NCBI RefSeq assembly: GCF_018861025.1
Contig: NZ_JAHKQH010000021.1
Span: forward strand, 16,304-80,303
Length of the DNA stretch: 64,000 nucleotides
DNA from: Psychrosphaera sp. B3R10
GTDB lineage: Bacteria > Pseudomonadota > Gammaproteobacteria > Enterobacterales > Alteromonadaceae
Reading direction: 5' to 3'
Shown here: one piece after another, positions 53,231-62,444 of the stretch
Layout of the letters: each line of letters starts with the position of its first letter
How positions within the stretch are numbered: the first letter of the stretch is position 1
Program-made: the position numbers and the translations under genes
The notes under the pieces: model-generated
Databases searched by the model: none
What the model was told of the DNA's origin: nothing
The model's input: only the letters and a program-made list of their open reading frames with translations

Positions 53231-54253
53231 TTAGCTAAATTCGGTCAGTACGTTTTCAGCCAATAAATTTAGTGTTGTTTCAATGTCGAGCTGATTAAAT
53301 CGTAAATTAAGTGCCACATGATTAATTCCTGCACGTTCGAGCGATTTTAAATACCCGACTAAATACTCAACCGTAGACCTAAAACCGAGATGAATTGGCT
53401 CAGGTTTAGCTGAGTTAGAGGTAGCTAAGTCAAAATACAAAGGTTGCATTACGGGTTGCGGCGCTCGATTGTAACGTTTAAGCCGATTATACCAATCTTC
53501 AACAAATAGCTTTTGTACAAGAGGGTCGTGAGGATAGACCATGCACCCATCGCTATTTTTGGCGATCCATTCAGGTGATTGTTGACTGCCGCCTGTTACC
53601 AACAATGGCAAACGGCCATTGGTTGATTTTGGGAGCATATCGATGTCGCTATCGTGGTCAAATTTTCCATACCTATTATCAAAGGTCGGTTTATCGTTTT
53701 GCATTTTTCTAATGTATTCAAAACTATCACGAAAGCGTTCACCTCGGTTTTCATATTCAAGTTCCATTGCTGGATATTCCTGAGGTCTATCTCCGGAGGC
53801 TACTCCTAAGATGACTCTACCATTAGACAAGACATCAACACTCGCTGCAGATTTAGCAACATGGGCTGGATGCCGCAGTGGTAAAACAATACTCGCAACA
53901 CCTAGCGCAATGGTTTTGGTCTGCGCGGCGAGATAACCAAGATAAACAAATGGATCAAAAACATGACCAGCGTCACCAAATGCAGGCACATTAAACGGTA
54001 CATCTCGTAACCAAACAGATTTAAAGCCCAAACGCTCAGCGAGTTGTACGCGGGTTAAGTGGTCTTCCATTGTCGGCACTGGACCAGACTCATACCGCTC
54101 TAGTGGTACCACAAGTCCAATGCTTAATTTTCCTAATTTAAAAACAGAGTTATATCCTGAGTTTAATGAAGGAAAACAGTTTGTCTGAGCTGTGTCTTGA
54201 GTGCCTTGCGTCTTTTTCGTCGTTTGCATGTTTTGCTGCATGTTTTGGTCCAT
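53231..54253 (-). CDS. Luciferase-like (LLM class) flavin oxidoreductase
   Basis: A 340-residue TIM-barrel protein of the bacterial luciferase-like family: LAERLGFKSVWLRDVPFN, LPLRHPAHVAKSAASVDVLS and LGVASGDRPQEYPAM match the small LLM subgroup whose members carry that GDRP segment. They use FMN or F420; FMN is likelier here. The N-terminal 35 residues are Gln/Thr-rich and poorly conserved, so the true start may lie a little later. The shared 48-bp block begins 76 bp upstream of the start codon. Confidence 0.85.
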   Translation of the reverse strand: MDQNMQQNMQTTKKTQGTQDTAQTNCFPSLNSGYNSVFKLGKLSIGLVVPLERYESGPVPTMEDHLTRVQLAERLGFKSVWLRDVPFNVPAFGDAGHVFDPFVYLGYLAAQTKTIALGVASIVLPLRHPAHVAKSAASVDVLSNGRVILGVASGDRPQEYPAMELEYENRGERFRDSFEYIRKMQNDKPTFDNRYGKFDHDSDIDMLPKSTNGRLPLLVTGGSQQSPEWIAKNSDGCMVYPHDPLVQKLFVEDWYNRLKRYNRAPQPVMQPLYFDLATSNSAKPEPIHLGFRSTVEYLVGYLKSLERAGINHVALNLRFNQLDIETTLNLLAENVLTEFS

Positions 54254-54328
54254 GGTAGAAATGAGTGAACAATTTACTTGCCGATATTCACTGTGAAACT
54301 AACCATTATACTAACGACAATTAAAGTA

Positions 54329-54376
54329 ATTGATAATACGTCAATTTAGATATTCAGTTTTTACATTTTGTTGATA
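54329..54376. promoter_or_regulatory. Shared 48-bp regulatory block, copy 2
   Basis: The partner of 51371-51418, in the same orientation relative to its gene. The near-identical 24-base core (54353-54376) begins exactly 100 bp before the LLM start codon. Confidence 0.6.
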
Positions 54377-54484
54377 AAGGGAGAGGGTATTTAGTCAATT
54401 TAACATACAAAATTGGCCTACAATTATAGATTTAGCTTGGCTGTCAATGGTTAAAAATGAATTTGAAATTTGATGACAATGTCA

Positions 54485-55546
54485 TTAGAAGCCTTTTTTA
54501 CGCAACCTGGACTCGTTTTGAACTGCGTTTATTAATTTGCCAAAATTCCTATCTTTTTCTTTGCGTTCAGCCAATGTAGCACTATTAAAGGCTTGTTCTT
54601 TTATTAATTTCTGAAAGTTATTGAATCGTCGCGGATCTAGTTCTCCATTTGCAAGTGAACGTTGAACAGCGCATCCGGGTTCTGTTTGGTGAGAGCAATC
54701 ACTAAATCGACACTGTTTAGCCAATGCCACAATTTCACTAAACGTTTCATTAACACCGGTTTCACATTCAGTTAACTGCAACTCTCTGATCCCCGGCGTG
54801 TCCATTAACAATCCACCTTGTGGTAGCGATTTTAATGCTCTGTGAGTTGTTGTATGTCGGCCCTTGGCGTCATCTTCTCTGATGCTGCCTGTTTTCATAG
54901 ATTCAGTTTGCAATAGCGTATTTACAATTGTTGATTTACCGACGCCTGAGGAACCTACAAACGCGATGGTTTGGCCTAGTTTGCAATAGGGGGTAAGTTG
55001 TTCGAGGTCTGAATACGCTAACGCATTTACGGCTAACGTGACCATCATCGCGTCGAGATCTTGTACTTGGTGTATTTTATTTGTTACTTCTTCATTATTT
55101 TCACATAGGTCGGCTTTAGTCAGGACGACAATAGGGTCGACCATAGCGTCTTTGGCAACCGCTATATAACGCTCTATTCGGCTTAAGTTAAAGTCTTGAT
55201 TAAGTGAGCTGACAATGATGAGGTGATCTATATTGGCTGCGATAAGTTGCGTATCAACTTTTGACCCTGGAGACTTACGTTGAAACACAGATTGCCTTTC
55301 TAAACTTCGCTCAATTATTTTTGTGGTTTTATTGATTAAAAGCCAATCCCCGACACAAATAGGGTCAGCATTATTCGATGGTCGGATATCAAATTGACCT
55401 TGGTCGCTCTCAACAACTATTTTACTTCGGTGCTGCTCCACAACTCGACAAAATAGACAGGTGTCATATTCATCTAAATTGATCTGCTGTTGAAAGAATG
55501 GTCGCCAGCCTAGTTGCTGCAAATTTAAATGTGAAGATGAAGACAA
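54485..55546 (-). CDS. rsgA: Ribosome biogenesis GTPase RsgA
   Basis: A 353-residue circularly permuted GTPase: OB-like domain (about 25-95), then the G4 motif TKAD (143-146) before the P-loop GSSGVGKST (198-206), DTPGIREL (G3) and a zinc-binding tail with CRFSDCSHQTEPGC. It matures the 30S ribosomal subunit. Length and order are as in other RsgA proteins. In E. coli and relatives rsgA lies next to orn or psd; here it stands alone between oxidoreductase genes and the DUF3307 pair. Confidence 0.95.
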   Translation of the reverse strand: MSSSSHLNLQQLGWRPFFQQQINLDEYDTCLFCRVVEQHRSKIVVESDQGQFDIRPSNNADPICVGDWLLINKTTKIIERSLERQSVFQRKSPGSKVDTQLIAANIDHLIIVSSLNQDFNLSRIERYIAVAKDAMVDPIVVLTKADLCENNEEVTNKIHQVQDLDAMMVTLAVNALAYSDLEQLTPYCKLGQTIAFVGSSGVGKSTIVNTLLQTESMKTGSIREDDAKGRHTTTHRALKSLPQGGLLMDTPGIRELQLTECETGVNETFSEIVALAKQCRFSDCSHQTEPGCAVQRSLANGELDPRRFNNFQKLIKEQAFNSATLAERKEKDRNFGKLINAVQNESRLRKKGF

Positions 55547-55646
55547 AATTCGTTACTCTTTTCGGTTTAGTTTAAATAAGCGTTGTGCTTACCCACTATA
55601 GTCGATATAGCCCGTTTTTGAAGTAAGTGAAACTCAGTTAAGGCGA

Positions 55647-56471
55647 CTAAATACTTTTGTATATTAGCATTGCATTCCAACCAATAAATAATGCAATTGC
55701 ATAGCTAATTAATGTCCCTAACAACATATATTCTGTCAGCTTCATATCTTTGTTTTTTGTTAAATCGCCAAATCTAAAAATTGTTTTTGTGGCGACTAAA
55801 AAACCAATGCCTGCAAATTGCCCCATAAAAATAAAAGAAATCGCTAAACATCGTTCAATGTAGCCTATCCATGAACCTGCTGAGATTAACCCAACATTGT
55901 TTTCTTTTTCGATTTTCAGTTCAACTTCTGTTTTATCCGGCGTTTGACTAATTAATGTGTCGCTTCTTGTTGCCATATTATTATGAGTTAACGCATCGGT
56001 GTGTTTCTTTAGAGCGAGTGCTATTAAAACCGATGCCGGTTTACAAACGAGCAAATAGGCAATACCGAGGATCATGGTTTTAGGGGTAATGAGTTGCTTT
56101 AAAAATCCAATAACGTCTATAAAAGTAATATTGGAAATAACAGCCCAAACTATGACTAAAATGACGATACGAAGTAATTGATCGAGTAGAAAGTAGACAA
56201 GGTTATTGCTTTTTGGTGACTTACAAAGGTCGGCCATCAAATGACCGGCAGTGATAACAAAAACCGCAATAATGGCTTGAGTTAGGCTTGTCGGTGTTAA
56301 ATAAATAATTGTCGTTAATACTAAAGTGTAGAGCAGGGCGTGTATAATTGCGCGTCTGCAGAGCGTTTTGATTTTTACGGATTTAGAGGTTGATTGCGTT
56401 AGCCACTGCGGCGATTGTAGATAAAAATCGCTAATAAAGTGGGCGGTTAGAAGCAACAACAAGGCTGTCAT
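55647..56471 (-). CDS. DUF3307 family membrane protein
   Basis: A 274-residue inner-membrane protein with about seven hydrophobic spans. The opening LLTAHFISDFYLQSPQW and a following RRAIIHALLY are the DUF3307 signature (HxxxDFxLQ, then His of a second span), suggesting a buried metal or catalytic site. Its ATG overlaps the SatD-like stop by four bases (ATGA), so the two proteins are made together and probably act together. Function unknown. Confidence 0.82.
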   Translation of the reverse strand: MTALLLLLTAHFISDFYLQSPQWLTQSTSKSVKIKTLCRRAIIHALLYTLVLTTIIYLTPTSLTQAIIAVFVITAGHLMADLCKSPKSNNLVYFLLDQLLRIVILVIVWAVISNITFIDVIGFLKQLITPKTMILGIAYLLVCKPASVLIALALKKHTDALTHNNMATRSDTLISQTPDKTEVELKIEKENNVGLISAGSWIGYIERCLAISFIFMGQFAGIGFLVATKTIFRFGDLTKNKDMKLTEYMLLGTLISYAIALFIGWNAMLIYKSI

Positions 56472-57109
56472 TGTGACTTTACCTTCAGATATTCAATCTT
56501 ACGATTAACATTCTCAATATATTCTTTTATTAAATTCGCACCAATATTACTGAGCCTATTACTGATGTTTTGGCGAGTGGTAGCGGTTAACTCTGCCATG
56601 GTTTTATGATCGGTAAAATCGTTTTCAATATATTGATAAAGCAAGGTGGCTTGAGTTTTGGTGAGTCGATTTAAAAGATGATTTAAAAACTGTGTGAGTA
56701 AGTTAAGCTCACTTTCGTCTAAATCTTGCTCAAGCAGAAGTGATAGTTCACCCCTTGATGTTTTTTGAAGTCCCCGTCCAGACGCAACAAATACCGAACC
56801 TGATGACGTGTTTGGTTTATCGGCATAAATGTCGTATTCACCATAGGCGAGCGAAAGTGTACACTGGATTGGCTTTTCTGAAAACGTGGCTAAATGCAGT
56901 GCGAGTTTAATTAATAATGTGCTTTTTAGTGCATCTAATGGGTTAGGGTATTGAATTTGAAATTCATCACCACGGTATATTTCACCGACGGCGTTAAACT
57001 GGACGTTTACGTCTTGCAGTAATGACGTTAATTGCTTTATGACTTCTGAATACGTCTCTTTTGACATTTTTGTTGAATTAACAATGTCTCCAGTTAACAC
57101 GGCGATCAT
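56468..57109 (-). CDS. SatD-like protein (nucleotide-cyclase-like fold plus HTH)
   Basis: A 213-residue cytoplasmic protein. The first 120 residues, MIAVLTGDIVNSTKMS with YRGDEFQIQYPNP, look like the SatD family and recall the fold of class III cyclases and GGDEF domains; the C-terminal part (about 150-200) has a helix-turn-helix (DHKTMAELTATTRQNISNRL). I start at ATG 57109, the usual SatD start, not a TTG at 57124. Its DUF3307 partner overlaps it. It may sense a nucleotide and regulate its operon; that is inference. Confidence 0.78.
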   Translation of the reverse strand: MIAVLTGDIVNSTKMSKETYSEVIKQLTSLLQDVNVQFNAVGEIYRGDEFQIQYPNPLDALKSTLLIKLALHLATFSEKPIQCTLSLAYGEYDIYADKPNTSSGSVFVASGRGLQKTSRGELSLLLEQDLDESELNLLTQFLNHLLNRLTKTQATLLYQYIENDFTDHKTMAELTATTRQNISNRLSNIGANLIKEYIENVNRKIEYLKVKSQ

Positions 57110-57244
57110 TTCGAAGTTTCTCAATAGTTAAGTATTATGCAACCTTATATGATTGCATTTTAATTTGCAATTGAATTTGATTGCCTTGGGGTTTACAACA
57201 AAAAAGGATTGTCTGCGCTCTAAGTTCTAAGGATAGTGCAATAA

Positions 57245-57277
57245 AAAAGCGAATCCAATCAATATGAATTCGCTTTT
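57245..57277 (-). terminator. Terminator after the trehalose-locus TonB receptor
   Basis: AAAAGCGAAT (57245-57254) pairs with ATTCGCTTTT (57268-57277); the minus strand then runs into T residues. Confidence 0.8.
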
Positions 57278-57341
57278 AAATTTAACAAGACCAATATTAG
57301 CCGTTAATTATTTACAATTTAGCATAACCTTAGTTTTGCCC

Positions 57342-59597
57342 TTAGAATAAATAGCTAACGCTTAAATCGACTGTCCTAGGCATTATATAGCGACCATTTG
57401 ACGATAACGAATCGCGTGGATCACCTTCTGTTAGTGCGTTTTCATCGGTCAAATTACTGACTGACATTTGCACTTGAACCGCATCAGTTAAGTTTAAGAT
57501 CATACCTAAATCAACTTTTTGATAACCAGCCAAGGTTACGGTATTTTCATTATTGGCAAAGCGGTCACCAACGGCTGAAATATTACCGTAAACAGTGGCC
57601 CAACTGCCGTTGTCAAAATCAATGTCATAACTTGGGGTCAAACGAATTTGCCAACCTGGTTGTCTTTGTGCCTCATTACCTTTGTTATCAGGGCTTTCAG
57701 TAATTTCGGTTTGTTGAACTGTAGAGTTTAGACTTAGCGATAGACCACTTTCGGTGAAATAATTGAAATCAATTTCAATACCATAAGCTTCATTAGTCAA
57801 TACTTCAGCTGGCGCACCTGGTTGTGAAACAAACGTATCGCCTTTCACTTCATTAAAAAAGGTTGTGGCATACAGTTCGTAATCATTTCGTACCATTTTA
57901 TAACCAAACTCAAATTGAGTTACCTGTTTGATTAAGTCTTCACCATCTTGGTATGAACCAAAGTTGTCTCTGAAATCATCAAAAAACGGCATTTTACTTC
58001 CGTCACTATAACGAGCGAAAATACCTTGGTTTTTGTCCAACATCCAATTTGCACCAACAGTATAGGCCAGCTCTGTTTTGTCATAAGATACGGCCTTATT
58101 TATTGCGCCGTCCAACCCTTCATCAACCGTATATTCAATCTTATGGTTTTCGTTTCTGAGTCCACCATCAATGGTGAGATCGTCTGTCACATCAAATGAT
58201 GCTGCGATATATAAGGCACTTGTTGCTCCATCACCCACACTATTAATATCATAGTTCCAGCCACAGCCATCTAAGTTATCGTTACAGTCAATACCGGTTA
58301 ACATCTCGCCACCTGACTCAATGACATGGTAGGCTTGATTACCAATTGACCACCAGTCGTTTGCGGCAAATGTCGAGTGATAATAACCTGCGGTAAAGGT
58401 GCCATTATCCAACGTTTTAGTTAGCGTGAAGTCATTGGTGAATGCCTCTATTTGCTTTTTGACTACCCAGCGCCCAATTTGTTGAACCATAGTGTCGCCT
58501 GCATATACTTTGCCTGACACGGCACCAATTGCAGAACTGCCATTATCGGCAACATTAGACAATGCAGTAGCATCTTCATTTGGCACTAAACCATAAGTAT
58601 TGGCGTCACCTGTGGTGTATATGAATCGGTCTACTAGCGCCCAATCATTTCCCAATGTTAAGTCTATGCTGCCACCTGTTACCGAACCATTCCAACCGCG
58701 GCCTTGACCAAAATCAACAGTTTCTTCGGTATTATCAGGGCCATATTTGATTGTGGCTAAGCGATTTTTACTGCCAATTTGTGTGTATTTATTATCGACC
58801 GAATCGACATTAAGTGGCGATGGCAAATACCAGACGCCATGATCGTCAGTTATACGGCTGTATAAATTGATCTTACCGTTGTCTAATTGTTTGGTGATGT
58901 TAAGGGTAAATTGTGACCCTTGTTCCGCATTAAAACCTGCGTCACGTATGCCTGGTGAGCTTTTAATGTAACCGCCGGCCATAAAGTACAAATCTTCGGC
59001 TATTGCGCCACTGATCATACCGTCGATACGTTGTAAGCCGTAATCTGATGTTGAGTACTTAAAGAGACCTTCGGTATCTTCCGAACCTTCTTTAAGGATG
59101 AAGTTGGTTGTTAAACCGGGTTGTCCATTAGAAACAACGGCATTAGGGCCACCGCGAAGAGCGTCCATAAAAACGACCGTTTCGTCTAGCCTAAATAAGG
59201 TAGAATTTTCTAAAAAGGAAAGGGTTGGTGGTGGAAAAATCGGTGCACCTTGCAACTGTACAGTTAAGAAAGGTGCATCGCCACCACCGGGGAAGCCACG
59301 AACGAAGACATTGGCGCCAGAAACACCACCTGAGCTTTCCGCCCAAACACCTGGTACGGCTTTGAACAAGTCGGCTGTACTTTTTGGCGCTAACTTTCTA
59401 ATGTCGTCTTCTGAAAACGAACTGATTGCAAAACTCACTTCTTTTTTTGCAACACTTTTACCGCTAAATGTCCCGGTAACAACAATTTTTTCAACGTTGT
59501 CATCATTATTATTTTTTTGTTCAGCAAAAGCGTTACTTGTACTACAAGTAAAGGCCAAAGCTAAGGCGACTGACGATAATTTGAATTTTTTAGTCAT
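57342..59597 (-). CDS. TonB-dependent receptor of the trehalose locus
   Basis: A 751-residue outer-membrane receptor: signal peptide (cleavage near NAFA-EQK), TonB-box-like region before EKIVVTGTF, plug domain with DLFKAVPGVWAES and VFVRGFPGGG, and a barrel ending in DLSVSYLF (C-terminal aromatic as usual). The ATG at 59597 has GAGGG about nine bases ahead; a start at 59633 is less likely. Two TGCAAWCGWTTGCA-type operators lie 93-140 bases upstream, linking it to the LacI protein next door. The cargo, trehalose or a larger glucan, is inferred only from neighbours. Confidence 0.88.
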   Translation of the reverse strand: MTKKFKLSSVALALAFTCSTSNAFAEQKNNNDDNVEKIVVTGTFSGKSVAKKEVSFAISSFSEDDIRKLAPKSTADLFKAVPGVWAESSGGVSGANVFVRGFPGGGDAPFLTVQLQGAPIFPPPTLSFLENSTLFRLDETVVFMDALRGGPNAVVSNGQPGLTTNFILKEGSEDTEGLFKYSTSDYGLQRIDGMISGAIAEDLYFMAGGYIKSSPGIRDAGFNAEQGSQFTLNITKQLDNGKINLYSRITDDHGVWYLPSPLNVDSVDNKYTQIGSKNRLATIKYGPDNTEETVDFGQGRGWNGSVTGGSIDLTLGNDWALVDRFIYTTGDANTYGLVPNEDATALSNVADNGSSAIGAVSGKVYAGDTMVQQIGRWVVKKQIEAFTNDFTLTKTLDNGTFTAGYYHSTFAANDWWSIGNQAYHVIESGGEMLTGIDCNDNLDGCGWNYDINSVGDGATSALYIAASFDVTDDLTIDGGLRNENHKIEYTVDEGLDGAINKAVSYDKTELAYTVGANWMLDKNQGIFARYSDGSKMPFFDDFRDNFGSYQDGEDLIKQVTQFEFGYKMVRNDYELYATTFFNEVKGDTFVSQPGAPAEVLTNEAYGIEIDFNYFTESGLSLSLNSTVQQTEITESPDNKGNEAQRQPGWQIRLTPSYDIDFDNGSWATVYGNISAVGDRFANNENTVTLAGYQKVDLGMILNLTDAVQVQMSVSNLTDENALTEGDPRDSLSSNGRYIMPRTVDLSVSYLF

Positions 59598-59689
59598 TTT
59601 TATACCCTCTAAGTTGCGATGGTTTACACCCATGCAACTACTGATTATTTTGATTGTAGTTCCTTCCCCGCATTTAAACTAAACAAAAA

Positions 59690-59703
59690 TGCAATCGTTT
59701 GCA
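59690..59703. promoter_or_regulatory. LacI-type operator, trehalose locus copy 1
   Basis: TGCAATCGTTTGCA, 93 bases before the TonB receptor start. Confidence 0.7.
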
Positions 59704-59721
59704 ATTACTTTGTGCAACTAA

Positions 59722-59737
59722 TTGCAATCGATTGCAA
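59722..59737. promoter_or_regulatory. LacI-type operator, trehalose locus copy 2
   Basis: The perfect palindrome TTGCAATCGATTGCAA, centred 33 bp from copy 1. Confidence 0.72.
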
Positions 59738-60024
59738 TTGTAAGTGTTTTACGACGTTAAGTTGCGTTTAACTACAGTAGTTAGTGATAATTCTTCGTTT
59801 GGGGAATTGCTACTAATGCAAAAGTGGCATTCTAAATGAACCTATGGAATTTGTTGTAACTAGCTAACGGACCGAATTGTTGAAACGTTTTTAGCAATAA
59901 AAATGGTTATTAGAGATTGCTTAACAGGAAAGAACTCATGGTTTGTTTTTGATTGTATTACTGACTATGTATGCAATAATTCTGTTATTACGATGACTAA
60001 AAATAATGAAAGGCGATATTTGCT

Positions 60025-61047
60025 TTGAGCAATGATAATAAACTCACCTTAGCTGGATTGGCCAAATTAGCTGGTGTTTCAACGTCAACGGTTTCCCGAG
60101 CGCTAAATGATAACCCCTTGATAAAAAAAGAAACTCGAGAAATGTTGCAGGCGTTGGCTAAAGAAAATAATTTTAGTTTAAATCGCGCCGCAAGTCGTCT
60201 ACGTACCCAAAAAACGAATGTTGTCGCGGTTATTCTCAATTTAATAGATGATACTGATCAGAGTATTAATGACCCTTTTTTGCTCAAAGTCGTAGGGGAT
60301 CTTAACCAAGCGCTTAATCAAAAAGGCTACGAGTTGTTGTTGTCAAATTCTCTTATGGCAACTGACGATTGGAGTAATTATTTTATCAACAGTAGTCGTG
60401 CAGACGGTATTATTGTTATTGGTCAGGGAAAAAGCACCAGTAAAATAGAAGATGTTGCAGCTGCTGGTTCCCCATTAGTGGTGTGGGGCGATCCTAAAGT
60501 AGCAGCTAATTACGCTGTTGTCGGCAGCAATAATGAACTCGGTGGCTTTATTGCGACAGAGCACTTAATCGACGGCGGTTGTCAAAATATCGTATTCTTA
60601 GGGGATCCCGAACATGCTGAAATGAGTGAACGGCATAAAGGTCATTGTCGAGCATTAGCACAGGCGGGTAGGGTAATTGACAATAACTTGACCTTATCAT
60701 GTGACATCACAAGTAAAGCTGCTTACGAAAAAATATCGACGGAAATCTTAACTAAAGGATTATATTTTGACGGCATTGTCGCGACCAGCGATATGGTGGC
60801 ATTAGGTGCTATGAAAGCGTTAAAAGAACGTTATGTCAGTATTCCGGGTGATGTCAGTATTATTGGTTTTGATGATATCGCGATGGCCGAATTACTGCAC
60901 CCAGCATTAACTACGGTCAAACAGGACACCAAGTCAGCTGCAGAAGTAATGGTTGAGCAACTCCTTTATCAGTTTCAAGGTAAGCCCGCTAAATCGGCCA
61001 TTGTTGATATCGAACTTATCGCCCGAAAATCCAGTAAACACGCCTAA
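60025..61047 (+). CDS. LacI family regulator of the trehalose locus
   Basis: A 340-residue LacI protein starting at TTG (AAAGG about 11 bases before): HTH in residues 1-30 (LAGLAKLAGVSTSTVSRALN) and a sugar-binding domain. Three operators of TGCAAWCGWTTGCA type flank it (two before the TonB receptor, one before the MFS gene), and it is the only regulator there, so it probably controls the receptor, transporter and trehalase. The inducer, perhaps trehalose, is inferred from gene content. Confidence 0.88.
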   Translation: MSNDNKLTLAGLAKLAGVSTSTVSRALNDNPLIKKETREMLQALAKENNFSLNRAASRLRTQKTNVVAVILNLIDDTDQSINDPFLLKVVGDLNQALNQKGYELLLSNSLMATDDWSNYFINSSRADGIIVIGQGKSTSKIEDVAAAGSPLVVWGDPKVAANYAVVGSNNELGGFIATEHLIDGGCQNIVFLGDPEHAEMSERHKGHCRALAQAGRVIDNNLTLSCDITSKAAYEKISTEILTKGLYFDGIVATSDMVALGAMKALKERYVSIPGDVSIIGFDDIAMAELLHPALTTVKQDTKSAAEVMVEQLLYQFQGKPAKSAIVDIELIARKSSKHA

Positions 61048-61061
61048 AATACATTCTAGAT

Positions 61062-61103
61062 GTTGTTATGGTATTTATATAATCGGATAAATACCATAAC
61101 AAC
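61062..61103. other. Perfect 17-bp inverted repeat after the LacI gene
   Basis: GTTGTTATGGTATTTAT (61062-61078) and ATAAATACCATAACAAC (61087-61103) with an 8-base loop. It begins 15 bases after the LacI stop and ends 20 bases before the MFS operator. No T run follows on either strand, so it is not a standard terminator. Confidence 0.75.
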
Positions 61104-61123
61104 ACCTTGTAAATAAATCCAAA

Positions 61124-61137
61124 TGCAAACGTTTGCA
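61124..61137. promoter_or_regulatory. LacI-type operator, trehalose locus copy 3
   Basis: The perfect palindrome TGCAAACGTTTGCA, 54 bases before the MFS start codon. Confidence 0.78.
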
Positions 61138-61190
61138 ATTGTGAATAAACAATACTAGACTAAATGAAAATCTTTACTTAAGAGTGTCCA

Positions 61191-62429
61191 ATGTCACGAC
61201 TAATTACTATTTGCGCAATTGCCGCAAGCTATTTTGTTTTTGCTATTTTATTAAACAGTGTCGGTACCGTCATTCTGCAATCTATTTCGAGTTTTGGAAT
61301 AACTAAACCAGAGGCGAGTACATTAGAAGGTTTTAAAGATCTTTCAATCGCGTTTGTGTCTTTTTTTGTCGCGTCGATTATACCAAGGATTGGCTACAAG
61401 GTAACGCTACTAATTGGCTTGGCTTTAGTCACTGTAGCGTGTGTTGTCACACCGTTAGTTGGCAGCTTTTGGGTCATTAAGCTGTTGTTTGCCTGTATTG
61501 GTGTTTCATTCGCATTAGTTAAAGTTTCTGTTTATTCCATTATTGGGCAATTGTCTACCTCGGTAAAATCTCATTCATCTTTATTAAATACAATTGAAGG
61601 TATTTTTATGCTTGGTAGCCTTTCTGGTTATTGGTTGTTTAGTGTCTATGTTGACCCTAACTCAGTTGTATCGACTGATTGGCTAAATGTGTATTACCCT
61701 CTTGCAGGAATGATCGCATTAACTTTAGTTTTAGTTGGTTTTTCGACGATAAGTCAAACAGAGTTAACATCTAAAAATGAGAGCGTATTGGTTGAATTTA
61801 TCAATATGATCAAAATGAGTTATCAACCGCTTGTTCTGGTATTTGTGTTATCTATATTTTTATATGTATTAATTGAACAGGGTATTGGTACTTGGCTTCC
61901 GACGTTTAACAACGAAGTACTTGGTTTACCAAATAATGTGAGCGTCCAGATCACGAGTATTTTTGCTGCCGCGCTGGCAATTGGTCGTTTACTTGCCGGT
62001 CAAGTTCTTCGCTTTATACACTGGTATCCATTTCTAAATATATGCATTTTATCCATGGGGTTGATCATAGTTGTACTATTACCACTTACCCAAGCAACTG
62101 AAATGGGGAGCGTTAATAACGTATTTGATGCACCAGTTGTTGCCTACTTACTGCCATTAATCGGTTTGATGATGGCGCCAATTTATCCTGTTATTAATTC
62201 GGTAATGTTAAGCAGTGTAAAGCAGTCTAAACAAGCGTCGATGACGGGTTTAATTGTGGTATTTTCAGCGTTAGGAGGCACCACAGGTTCGGTTATTACT
62301 GGTTATTCATTTCAAGCGCTCGGAGGCCAACAAGCATTTTATCTGTCGTTAATCCCAATGACACTCATTGTCATCAGCTTATATTTTTTCAATAAGGCAT
62401 CACAGGCCAAACCAACATCAAGTTTGTAG
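61191..62429 (+). CDS. MFS sugar transporter, probably trehalose or glucose
   Basis: A 412-residue inner-membrane protein with about 12 spans, related to the FucP/TsgA branch of the major facilitator superfamily. It follows a LacI-type operator and is 15 bp ahead of the trehalase gene, so the two form an operon. Because the trehalase lacks a signal peptide, this transporter is the best candidate to bring trehalose into the cytoplasm; a glucose-type cargo cannot be ruled out. Confidence 0.82.
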   Translation: MSRLITICAIAASYFVFAILLNSVGTVILQSISSFGITKPEASTLEGFKDLSIAFVSFFVASIIPRIGYKVTLLIGLALVTVACVVTPLVGSFWVIKLLFACIGVSFALVKVSVYSIIGQLSTSVKSHSSLLNTIEGIFMLGSLSGYWLFSVYVDPNSVVSTDWLNVYYPLAGMIALTLVLVGFSTISQTELTSKNESVLVEFINMIKMSYQPLVLVFVLSIFLYVLIEQGIGTWLPTFNNEVLGLPNNVSVQITSIFAAALAIGRLLAGQVLRFIHWYPFLNICILSMGLIIVVLLPLTQATEMGSVNNVFDAPVVAYLLPLIGLMMAPIYPVINSVMLSSVKQSKQASMTGLIVVFSALGGTTGSVITGYSFQALGGQQAFYLSLIPMTLIVISLYFFNKASQAKPTSSL

Positions 62430-62444
62430 TAGAAGGGTTATTGT

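Larger units (their letters stand above)
59598..60024. other. 427-bp divergent promoter region (TonB receptor / LacI)
   Basis: It contains the two operators at 59690 and 59722; the rest holds nothing recognisable. Confidence 0.6.

Noticed and set aside
55647..57109. CRISPR-polymerase-like (mCpol) defence system
   Set aside because: The SatD-like protein recalls that fold only loosely and there is no typical effector or CRISPR array; kept only as a general signalling idea.
59098..59682. Plus-strand open frame of 194 codons
   Set aside because: Antisense to the start of the TonB receptor gene, whose signal peptide and plug motifs are clear.
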